14,896 nt of DNA from Clostridia bacterium (GTDB lineage: Bacteria; Bacillota; Clostridia; TANB77; UBA1234): contig CAAEBC010000058.1 in assembly GCA_900753975.1 (NCBI GenBank), positions 1-14,896 on the forward strand, given 5' to 3'. A program made the translations under genes and the position numbers. Every line of letters begins with the position of its first letter. Position 1 is the stretch's first letter. Under the pieces are notes generated by a model. The model did no database searches, was not told the DNA's origin, and was given only the letters and a program-made list of their open reading frames with translations. Below, piece by piece: positions 1 to 6,730 of this stretch.

Positions 1-62
1 CGAGAAAAAGGGGCGGAGGAAAATTCTCACTTTTGAGAATTTTCCTCCGTCCCTTTTTCTCG
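1..62. repeat. Near-perfect 62-nt palindromic hairpin
   Basis: Positions 1-29 pair with 34-62 around a 4-nt loop, with one G·T position (13 with 50). The left arm is almost all purine (GAGAAAAAGGGG, then GGAGGAAAA) and the right arm almost all pyrimidine. There is no T-run after either arm because the T-tract lies inside the stem, so it is not a textbook intrinsic terminator. It could still end transcription of a gene left of the window. A degraded second copy of the right arm follows at 69-90. It is more GC-rich than its surroundings. Confidence 0.7.
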
Positions 63-68
63 CCTCCT

Positions 69-90
69 TCCTCCGCCACCCCTTTTTCTC
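69..90. repeat. Partial direct repeat of the hairpin's right arm
   Basis: TCCTCCG, then a short insertion, then CCCTTTTTCTC repeats the sequence at 43-61 with a few extra bases. Together with the hairpin arm it makes positions 41-92 an almost continuous pyrimidine tract on the + strand. Slippage or partial duplication of a repeat unit is the simplest reading. Confidence 0.5.
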
Positions 91-108
91 TCTGTCAGTT
101 AATCTTAT

Positions 109-157
109 ATTGACACAAAAAGTATATTGTGTTAATCTAGTTTTGAAAACTAGATTA
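109..157. promoter_or_regulatory. Two overlapping inverted repeats, probable operator
   Basis: Repeat one has 10-bp arms at 109-118 (ATTGACACAA) and 127-136 (TTGTGTTAAT) with one mismatch and an 8-bp spacer. Repeat two is a perfect palindrome with 12-bp arms at 133-144 and 146-157 around G145 (TAATCTAGTTTT / AAAACTAGATTA). They cover the -35, the -10 and the predicted start of the ligase promoter, as expected of repressor sites. No T-run follows, so a terminator is unlikely. The regulator is not identifiable from sequence. Confidence 0.5.
110..138 (+). promoter_or_regulatory. Promoter of the acyl ligase gene
   Basis: A perfect -35 box TTGACA (110-115) is followed after 17 bp by a weak -10 candidate TAATCT (133-138). 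The start would fall near 145, inside a 25-bp palindrome, leaving a leader of about 60 nt. The -10 is poor, which fits a regulated promoter, but its assignment is tentative. Confidence 0.45.
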
Positions 158-203
158 CTCGTTATTCAAAAAATACTATATATTATTATGAAAGGAACGA
201 ATT

Positions 204-1901
204 ATGAGCAAAAATTATTTAAAAAAAGAAAAGGCAAAAACCTTAAAGGAGTTAGCAGTTAATGGTGCCAAAAATTTTTCAGATGATCTTGCTTTTATAA
301 TAAAGCATAAAAACAATTCTAAAATAACTTATGAAAATATAACTTATACAAAATTTTTAAATCACATAAATTCTTTTGGAACTGGATTATTAAAAAAAGG
401 ATTTACAGGAAAAAGAGTCGCTCTTATAGGACCTAATAGTTATGAATGGATGCTTACTTACTTTACTGTTCAATCAGGTATAGGTATTTTAATTCCACTT
501 GATAAAGGTTTACCAGATAGCGAAATAGAATATTCTCTACAAAAAAGTAAAGCTGATGTAATTGTATTTTCTGAGGAATACTTAGATAGAATAATGGAAT
601 TAAAAGAAACTACAAATTTAACGAAATTTATTTGCATGCAAAAAAATAATAAAAATATTCCTACAATTCAAGACTTTATGAATATCGGAACAAGAGAATT
701 AAAAAAAGGAAACACTCTTTTTTCAAGCCTAGAGATTGATCCTAATGAGCTTTCTTTAATTCTTTTCACTTCTGGAACAACTTCTCTTGCAAAAGCCGTT
801 ATGCTTACACAAAGAAACATTTTAGTTTCTGTAAATGGTGTAACTGAAATTTTAGATGTAACTCCCAAAGATGTTGGTATTGCACTTTTGCCTTTTCATC
901 ACACATTTGGTGCTTTAAGTGTAATGTATTTATTTGCAGGAGGGGCATGTACTACTTTTTGTGATGGTCTTAGGTATATTGGAGACAATTTAAAAGAATA
1001 TCATGTAACTACCTTTATATGTGTTCCTCTTCTTCTTGAATCAATGTATAAAAAAATAATGCTTCAAATAGAAAAAACGAATAAAACCAAGAAAGTTAAT
1101 TTTGCACTAGCTCTTAGTAAATTTCTATTATTTTTCAAAATAGATATACGAAGAAAATTATTTAAGGAAATTATCGACAGTATCGGTGGACTTAGAATGG
1201 CAATTAGCGGTGCATCTGCACTAGACCCAAGAGTTCAAAAAGGTTTAAATGATTTTGGAATTCGTGCAAGTCAAGGATATGGACTTACTGAAACTGCACC
1301 TGTACTAACAGCACCTAAAAATGATATGGATAAAATAGGTTCTTGTGGTACACCTATTCCGGAAGTTGAAGTAAAAATAGCTAATCCTAATGAAAATGGA
1401 ATCGGTGAAATTATCGCCCGTGGTCCTAATGTAATGCTTGGTTACTACGAAAATGAAGAGGCAACAAATGAAGTAATTAAAGATGGTTGGTTCTATACTG
1501 GTGACTTAGGTTATAAAGATGATGATAACTTTTTCTACATTACTGGCAGAAAGAAAAATGTTATTGTTTTAAAAAATGGAAAAAATATTTACCCAGAAGA
1601 ACTAGAAGTTTTAATAAACAAACTACCATACGTAAATGAATGCATCGTTTTCGGTTATCCAAAAGATGACGATTTAATCGTATCTACAAAAATTGTGTAT
1701 GACGCAAAACAAATTGGTAATAATTTAGATGAAAAAGAAATAAAAAATAAAATATGGGAAGACATTAAAAAATTAAACAATACACTCCCTACTTATAAAT
1801 ATATTAAGAATTTATTTATTTCAGAAGAACCAATGATTAAAACAACAACTTCAAAAATTAAAAGAAACGAGGAAATTAAAAAAATATTGGAGGGATGTTA
1901 G
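204..1901 (+). CDS. Long-chain acyl-CoA/acyl-ACP synthetase (AMP-binding family)
   Basis: This 565-residue protein belongs to the adenylate-forming superfamily, which activates a carboxylic acid with ATP and passes the acyl group to a thiol. Visible core motifs are the phosphate loop FTSGTTSLAKA (188-198), GYGLTET (358-364), YTGDLGY (431-437), GRKKNVIVLKNG (448-459) and a C-terminal catalytic-lysine candidate in TTTSKIKR (K551). The stretch near 290-325 between the loop and the GYGLTET motif, and the overall length, resemble long-chain fatty acyl ligases rather than acetyl-CoA synthetases. In the phosphate loop the usual PKG is AKA; the lysine is kept. The start has a ribosome site AAAGGA 8 nt upstream. 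It is probably cytoplasmic or membrane-associated. The stop codon directly abuts the next ATG, so the two genes are co-translated. Substrate length and whether the acceptor is CoA or ACP cannot be told. Confidence 0.88.
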   Translation: MSKNYLKKEKAKTLKELAVNGAKNFSDDLAFIIKHKNNSKITYENITYTKFLNHINSFGTGLLKKGFTGKRVALIGPNSYEWMLTYFTVQSGIGILIPLDKGLPDSEIEYSLQKSKADVIVFSEEYLDRIMELKETTNLTKFICMQKNNKNIPTIQDFMNIGTRELKKGNTLFSSLEIDPNELSLILFTSGTTSLAKAVMLTQRNILVSVNGVTEILDVTPKDVGIALLPFHHTFGALSVMYLFAGGACTTFCDGLRYIGDNLKEYHVTTFICVPLLLESMYKKIMLQIEKTNKTKKVNFALALSKFLLFFKIDIRRKLFKEIIDSIGGLRMAISGASALDPRVQKGLNDFGIRASQGYGLTETAPVLTAPKNDMDKIGSCGTPIPEVEVKIANPNENGIGEIIARGPNVMLGYYENEEATNEVIKDGWFYTGDLGYKDDDNFFYITGRKKNVIVLKNGKNIYPEELEVLINKLPYVNECIVFGYPKDDDLIVSTKIVYDAKQIGNNLDEKEIKNKIWEDIKKLNNTLPTYKYIKNLFISEEPMIKTTTSKIKRNEEIKKILEGC

Positions 1902-2558
1902 ATGTCATTAAGAGAACGCATCAAAATTCCTAATTACACTTTAGGAGAAGAACTTATGAATGCAATATCACATGGAATCGGCGCCTTTCTTGGAATAGCT
2001 GCACTTGTGCTTTGCGTAGTAAAAAGTTGTATCCAACATAATAATATTGCTGTCGTCGCAAGTAGTATTTATGGTGCAACACTTATATTTTTATACTTCA
2101 TGTCAACATTATATCATTCACTAAAAGTAAATAATGCAAAAAGAGTTTTTAATATCATCGATCATTGCAGTATATTTTTACTAATCGCAGGTTCATACAC
2201 ACCATATACACTAATAACACTTAAAGGAGCCCTAGGCTGGGGTATCTTTGGAGTAATTTGGCTTGCTGCAATCATTGGAATTGTTTTTAATGCAATCGAT
2301 TTAAACAAATATAAAAAAATATCCGTATTAGCTTACATCTTAATGGGCTGGATGATAATATTTGCATTCAAGCCACTATATGAATCTCTTAGTAAAAACG
2401 GCTTAGTCTTACTCGTATGGGGTGGAGTTTTATATACCGTTGGTGCAATATTTTACGGACTTGGGAAAAAGAAAAAATATATGCACTCAATTTTTCATCT
2501 ATTCGTTTTAGCAGGAAGTATACTACAATTTTTCTCGATATATTATTACGTGATTTAA
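1902..2558 (+). CDS. Hemolysin III / PAQR family membrane protein
   Basis: This 218-residue, highly hydrophobic protein has about seven membrane segments. Family marks are EELMNAISHGIG near the N-terminus (H24), STLYHSL (S68, H72), DHCSIFLLIAGSYTP (D87, H88) and a C-terminal HSIFH (H195 and H199). These residues correspond to the metal-binding set of PAQR/HlyIII proteins, which are proposed metal-dependent hydrolases of the membrane, although bacterial members mostly lack a proven activity. The ribosome site GGAGGG (1889-1894) lies inside the end of the ligase gene, and the ATG follows the ligase stop with no gap, so translation is coupled. The pairing with an acyl ligase suggests lipid metabolism or membrane fluidity control; that is inference. 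The name 'hemolysin' is historical and should not be taken as a virulence claim. Confidence 0.88.
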   Translation: MSLRERIKIPNYTLGEELMNAISHGIGAFLGIAALVLCVVKSCIQHNNIAVVASSIYGATLIFLYFMSTLYHSLKVNNAKRVFNIIDHCSIFLLIAGSYTPYTLITLKGALGWGIFGVIWLAAIIGIVFNAIDLNKYKKISVLAYILMGWMIIFAFKPLYESLSKNGLVLLVWGGVLYTVGAIFYGLGKKKKYMHSIFHLFVLAGSILQFFSIYYYVI

Positions 2559-2580
2559 AATTTTTCAGGCTCTAATTTAT

Positions 2581-2777
2581 AAAGAAAAAACGTTACAGTC
2601 CAGCTTTAAAGAAAAAAAAAAGAGGGTTAGGGTCTGATAACACTTTTAGGAGCAATTTTGTCAAGGTGGAGATTGCGTAAGCAATACTACTTTGACAAAG
2701 CCTTGCGGATAAAAGTTTTATCAGACCCTAACCCTCTTTTTTTTTTCTTTAAAGCTGAACTGTAACGTTTTTTCTTT
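2581..2777. repeat. 197-bp near-perfect hairpin element between convergent genes
   Basis: Positions 2581-2648 pair with 2710-2777: 68 positions with only two mismatches (2600/2758 and 2641/2717). Both arms keep an identical run of ten A (or T). The 61-nt centre folds again: TTGTCAA (2658-2664) with TTGACAA (2692-2698), and ATTGC (2672-2676) with GCAAT (2681-2685) around GTAA. No reading frame of note lies inside and no target-site duplication is visible at the ends. It sits between the stop codons of two convergent genes and can act as a bidirectional terminator, but it is far longer than a terminator needs to be. A MITE-like element or a structured RNA are alternatives. Confidence 0.75.
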
Positions 2778-2791
2778 CCACTTCCAGCCTA

Positions 2792-4033
2792 TTATTTTAC
2801 TATATCATCAATACTAACTACACTTTCATGTTTAATCTGTTTCCACTGCAACTTCATATTAAAGAAAGCAGCAAAATTCACGAAATAACTAACCACTAAA
2901 AATATTGGATAAGTAACAATACCTTTCCAAACTTTTTTAACATCTTTCTTTTCTAGCCAAACAATCCATAAAGCATGTAATATTGAAAGTGCTGCAAAAG
3001 CTAATACAAAAAATAATTTTCCTTGTATTAATGCAAGACCTTGTTTTGTAGGAATCAATAAAAACTTTAATAAATCTATTCCTGTAATCAAAACAGAAAA
3101 TAATATAAGTGGCATTCCCATAAGATAAATAATTCCATCGATAAGTTGTGGTGACATATGTTTTGATTTAATCATCTTAGGCAAACAAGCCTTTAAACAT
3201 TGTGCTGTACCAACTCCCCATCTTAATCTTTGATTCCAAGCTTCTACGAAATCTGTAGGTTGCTCATCATAAATTACAGCATCATTAGCCCAAGCAATTC
3301 TTCTTCCTTTTGCAATCATATTCATCGATGTCTCTGTATCTTCTGTAAGAGTCTCTGTATGCCAGCCTCCCTCTTCTTTTAAAACAGACATTGCAATCAT
3401 AAATCCAGTGCCATTTATAAGTGGTGAAAGTCCTAGCTTATCTCTTGTAGAATGATAACATCTATCCATAGTCCAATAGAAAATTGCATAGTTTCCTGAA
3501 ACCCAGTTATCCCCAGGGTTTTTAATATCCCTATAACCTTGTACTACTGTCTCTCCTTCACAAAGTTTTTCATTCATCTTGCTTATGAAATTTGGAGCAA
3601 CAATATTGTCTGCATCAAAAATACAAAATGCATCGTACTTATCTGGAAACTCTTTAAGCACAATATCGAAAAACCATTCTAAAGCATATCCCTTGCTTCT
3701 TTTAAATTCATTAAATCTTTCATAAACGATAGCTCCAGCATTTCTTGCTACCTTGGCTGTAGAATCTGTGCAATTATCTGCAATTACATATATATCAAAT
3801 TTATTCTTCGGATATACTTGATTATTTAAACTCTCTATTAAATTTCCTATGACTGCTTCTTCATTTCTAGCAGAAATAACAGCCATAATTTTATGTTTCT
3901 TCTTAATAATTTTCTTCTTTTTTATAGGTTTGGCATAAACAAAAAGCCAAATAACTATATTATAAACAGAATAAAACATTAAGAAAAACGATAAAATATT
4001 TTGAACATTTTCAAAGAATTCCAACGTTTTCAT
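2792..4033 (-). CDS. Membrane glycosyltransferase, family GT2 (processive type)
   Basis: This 413-residue protein has an N-terminal membrane segment (about 12-34), a lysine-rich stretch, a cytoplasmic GT2 catalytic domain, and three or four C-terminal membrane segments after about residue 290. Catalytic marks are AVISARNEEAVI (51-62), DNCTDST (86-92), the metal-binding DAD (140-142), the TED base motif (230-232) and QRLRW (268-272). The last two are typical of processive synthases such as cellulose, hyaluronan and poly-N-acetylglucosamine synthases. It probably makes or extends an envelope polysaccharide or glycolipid from a nucleotide sugar; sugar and product cannot be told. No partner export genes are adjacent. 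The start has AGGGAG 9 nt upstream. It is transcribed alone from a promoter at 4081-4109 and ends against the long hairpin. Confidence 0.85.
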   Translation of the reverse strand: MKTLEFFENVQNILSFFLMFYSVYNIVIWLFVYAKPIKKKKIIKKKHKIMAVISARNEEAVIGNLIESLNNQVYPKNKFDIYVIADNCTDSTAKVARNAGAIVYERFNEFKRSKGYALEWFFDIVLKEFPDKYDAFCIFDADNIVAPNFISKMNEKLCEGETVVQGYRDIKNPGDNWVSGNYAIFYWTMDRCYHSTRDKLGLSPLINGTGFMIAMSVLKEEGGWHTETLTEDTETSMNMIAKGRRIAWANDAVIYDEQPTDFVEAWNQRLRWGVGTAQCLKACLPKMIKSKHMSPQLIDGIIYLMGMPLILFSVLITGIDLLKFLLIPTKQGLALIQGKLFFVLAFAALSILHALWIVWLEKKDVKKVWKGIVTYPIFLVVSYFVNFAAFFNMKLQWKQIKHESVVSIDDIVK

Positions 4034-4048
4034 ATCTAAATTCTCCCT

Positions 4049-4088
4049 AAAAAATTATACTGTACTCTCTGTACTAGTACAGTATAAT
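4049..4088 (-). terminator. Palindrome with T-run: trpS terminator and/or operator
   Basis: Perfect 12-bp arms at 4054-4065 and 4077-4088 (on the minus strand ATTATACTGTAC and GTACAGTATAAT) with an 11-nt spacer, followed on the minus strand by six T. For transcripts arriving from trpS this is an intrinsic terminator. The same DNA overlaps the -10 and start of the next gene's promoter and contains the 14-bp palindrome CTGTACTAGTACAG (4069-4082), so it may also be a repressor site. Transcripts starting near 4074 carry only one arm and escape the hairpin. Confidence 0.6.
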
Positions 4089-4109
4089 ACGCATTTTAAT
4101 TTATGTCAA
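4081..4109 (-). promoter_or_regulatory. Strong promoter of the glycosyltransferase gene
   Basis: On the minus strand TTGACA (4109-4104), a 17-bp spacer, then TATACT (4086-4081). Transcription should start near 4074, within the palindrome at 4054-4088, giving a short leader of about 40 nt with the AGGGAG ribosome site. Confidence 0.7.
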
Positions 4110-4132
4110 TACTTATGCAAAATTTCGACAAT

Positions 4133-5119
4133 TTATCTTCTTAAACCGATTTTATTCTTCATTAGTTCATATTTAGCCTTAGCAATAGCTCTTGATTTCT
4201 CTTTGCCATCGTCCAATATTTCATCTAATTCTTTAGTAGAAATAAGCTCATCATATCTTGTCTTTATCTTTGTTATTTCATCGACAACTACATCTGCAAC
4301 AGCCTTTTTAAATGTTCCATAATTACTTTCAGCAAATTCTTCTAAAATCTCTTCTTTTGATTTGCCAGCCAAACTCATATAAATGTTAATTAAATTCGTG
4401 ATGCCTGGTTGATTTTCAGGGTCATAATTTATCTTTCCTACTGAGTCTGTAGTAGCTGACATTATCTTCTTTCTAATAGACTCACTATCATCTAAAAGTC
4501 TAATAACACCCTTTTGATTTTCAGAAGATTTACTCATTTTTTTACTTGGATCTTGTAAATCCATTATTTTAGTTCCCTCTGCTCTAACTAAAGGTTCTGG
4601 TATCTTAAAAGTATCTCCATATTTTTTATTAAACCTAATAGCTATATCTCTCGCAATCTCTACGTGTTGTTTTTGGTCTATTCCAACAGGTACATAGTCT
4701 ACATCATAAGCTAAAATATCTGCTGCCATAAGTACTGGATATGTATATAATCCGGCTGAAAAATTAACATTTTTCTTACTCTTGTCTTTAAATTGTGTCA
4801 TACGGCTAAGTTCACCAAAATATGTGTTACATTCAAGCATCCAAGAAATATTTGCATGATATTCATTATCTGACTGTAAAAAAATCATATTCTTTTTAGG
4901 ATCAATTCCACACGCAATATAAAGCGCTATCAATTCTTTAATATTATGTGCAAGAACTTCTGGATCTATAGGAACCGTTATCGCATGCATATCAGCGATA
5001 AAAATAGTAGAATCATACATCTCTTGATAATCTACCATTTGCTTAATAGCTCCAATATAATTTCCAAGAGTTATCGCACCAGTAGGTTGTAAACCTGTTA
5101 ACATCTTTTTCTTTTCCAT
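4133..5119 (-). CDS. trpS: Tryptophanyl-tRNA synthetase
   Basis: This class I aminoacyl-tRNA synthetase joins tryptophan to tRNA-Trp in the cytoplasm. The signatures are TGLQPTGAITLGNYIGA (8-24, the HIGH-equivalent is TLGN), the family block GIDQKQHVE (146-154) and KMSKS (194-198). The chosen 328-residue length matches typical bacterial TrpRS. An in-frame ATG exists at 5128, but the ribosome site AGAAGGG (5136-5130) ends only 1 nt before it. From the ATG at 5119 the spacing is 10 nt and the protein begins MEKKKMLTG, so 5119 is preferred. It is the last gene of the cysS operon, about 40 nt behind the flavoprotein gene, and ends before the terminator-like palindrome at 4049-4088. No T-box leader lies directly upstream, so control must come from the operon promoter. 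Confidence 0.95.
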   Translation of the reverse strand: MEKKKMLTGLQPTGAITLGNYIGAIKQMVDYQEMYDSTIFIADMHAITVPIDPEVLAHNIKELIALYIACGIDPKKNMIFLQSDNEYHANISWMLECNTYFGELSRMTQFKDKSKKNVNFSAGLYTYPVLMAADILAYDVDYVPVGIDQKQHVEIARDIAIRFNKKYGDTFKIPEPLVRAEGTKIMDLQDPSKKMSKSSENQKGVIRLLDDSESIRKKIMSATTDSVGKINYDPENQPGITNLINIYMSLAGKSKEEILEEFAESNYGTFKKAVADVVVDEITKIKTRYDELISTKELDEILDDGKEKSRAIAKAKYELMKNKIGLRR

Positions 5120-5159
5120 ATATTTCATTCCCTTCTAGTTTTCTTTATTTTCTAAACAT

Positions 5160-6707
5160 TTATTCATTTTCTAAAATTTTTATAGCACATTTAATTCCAT
5201 CAACAGCTGCACTCATAATACCTCCAGCATAACCAGCACCCTCTCCACAAGGATACACACCTCTAATATTTGACTGTAAACTATCATCTCTTAAAATTCT
5301 CACAGGTGATGAACTTCTTGTTTCAACACCTGTTAAAACGCCACTTGACGCAAAGCCTTTAATCTTAGTATCGAAATATTTTATTCCTTCTTCCATCGTA
5401 TCTGTTACAAATTTAGGAAGTACCTCGTGCAAATCAACCATTTGTACACCTGGAAGATAAGTTGGCTCTACATCTTCAAATTTAGTAGTACATTTCCTTT
5501 CTAGAAAATCTACTACATTTTGAGCAGGTGCTCTATATCCACCTTTTCCAAGACTAAAAGCTTTTTCTTCCAATTGCTTTTGAAAATACATTCCTCTAAG
5601 TGGAGATTCACCTTCAAAATCTTCTGGATTTACACCAACTAATAAAGCACTATTAGCATTTTCACCATCTCTTGCAAAATAGCTCATACCATTTGTAACT
5701 ATTGTGTTTTCTTCGCTAGAAGAAGCAACAACAACTCCACCTGGACACATACAAAAGGTATAAAGACTTCTATCTTTTCCGTGATACACAAGCCTATATT
5801 CAGCTGCTGGTAATTTAAGTTTAGTTTGGTTACCATACTGACTTTCATTTATAAGTGCTTGCTTATGCTCCACTCTCGCCCCAACAGAAAAAGCTTTTGC
5901 TTCCATATTAAATCCTAAATTATAAAGTTTTTCAAATGTATCTCTAGAACTGTGACCTATAGCTAAAACTACAGTATCGGTTTCTATTCTTTTACTACAA
6001 ATTACAGCTTTCAATTTATTTTCTTTAAACTCAAAATCTGTAACTTTTTCGTTAAAATAAAATTCACCACCAAGTCTTAATATCTCATTTCGCATATTTC
6101 TTATTATATTTATTAAATTATCCGTTCCTAAGTGGGGTTTGCTTAAATATAAAATCTGCTCTGGTGCGCCAAAATTTACAAACTCTTCCAAAACTTTTCT
6201 GCAAAAAGGACTGCTAATTCCAGTATTTAATTTTCCATCAGAAAAAGTTCCTGCTCCGCCTTCACCGAATTGGACATTTGATAACACATTTAGCTTACCT
6301 GTAGATTTAAATTCTTCAATATCTTTAAGTCTTTCATCTACAGTTTTTCCTTGCTCTAAGACTATTGGCTTTACACCATTTTGGGCAAGTATTAAAGCAG
6401 CAAAAAGTCCAGCCGGACCAGCACCAACTATGATAGGTCTGTATTTACTTTTTCTCCTGTTTGTAATCTTAGGAAAACTTATTTCATCAATTTTAGTTAG
6501 TCTACTAACTATTTTACTGTCATCAGTATCGATATCTATGGTATATACCAAATGCACATCTGCTTTATTTCTTGCATCTATAGACTTTTTAAAAATGCGC
6601 CATCGTTTGACTTTAGATTCAGAAATTCCATAAGTTTTAATCGCACGTCTAAATACTTCGATATCAGAAATGTTTTCCCTTATCTTAATATCTTTTAATC
6701 TATACAT
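5160..6707 (-). CDS. FAD-dependent oxidoreductase of the COG2509 type
   Basis: This 515-residue protein is a predicted flavoprotein of unknown substrate. After an N-terminal domain of about 90 residues comes the dinucleotide-binding motif PIIVGAGPAGLFAALILAQNG (91-111, GAGPAG at 95-100), followed by VLEQGK, where the acidic residue binds the FAD ribose. The C-terminal block GVYPCGEGAGYAGGIMSAA (about 484-502) is the second FAD-contacting motif of this family. Cysteines include those in FCMCPGG near 320. Length and order match the widespread 'uncharacterized FAD-dependent dehydrogenase' family. The nearest strong ribosome site, AAGGAG (6728-6723), is 15 nt from the ATG, longer than usual, and no better in-frame start exists. 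The gene begins 23 nt after the cysS stop and precedes trpS, so it is an operon member. A role linked to aminoacylation is not established. Confidence 0.82.
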   Translation of the reverse strand: MYRLKDIKIRENISDIEVFRRAIKTYGISESKVKRWRIFKKSIDARNKADVHLVYTIDIDTDDSKIVSRLTKIDEISFPKITNRRKSKYRPIIVGAGPAGLFAALILAQNGVKPIVLEQGKTVDERLKDIEEFKSTGKLNVLSNVQFGEGGAGTFSDGKLNTGISSPFCRKVLEEFVNFGAPEQILYLSKPHLGTDNLINIIRNMRNEILRLGGEFYFNEKVTDFEFKENKLKAVICSKRIETDTVVLAIGHSSRDTFEKLYNLGFNMEAKAFSVGARVEHKQALINESQYGNQTKLKLPAAEYRLVYHGKDRSLYTFCMCPGGVVVASSSEENTIVTNGMSYFARDGENANSALLVGVNPEDFEGESPLRGMYFQKQLEEKAFSLGKGGYRAPAQNVVDFLERKCTTKFEDVEPTYLPGVQMVDLHEVLPKFVTDTMEEGIKYFDTKIKGFASSGVLTGVETRSSSPVRILRDDSLQSNIRGVYPCGEGAGYAGGIMSAAVDGIKCAIKILENE

Positions 6708-6730
6708 ATTAAAATCAATTTGCTCCTTAA

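Noticed and set aside
668..868. Minus-strand 66-codon frame
   Set aside because: Antisense to the ligase core motif region; no independent signal.
6139..6633. 164-codon plus-strand frame
   Set aside because: Lies entirely antisense to the flavoprotein gene, whose conserved motifs are clear.
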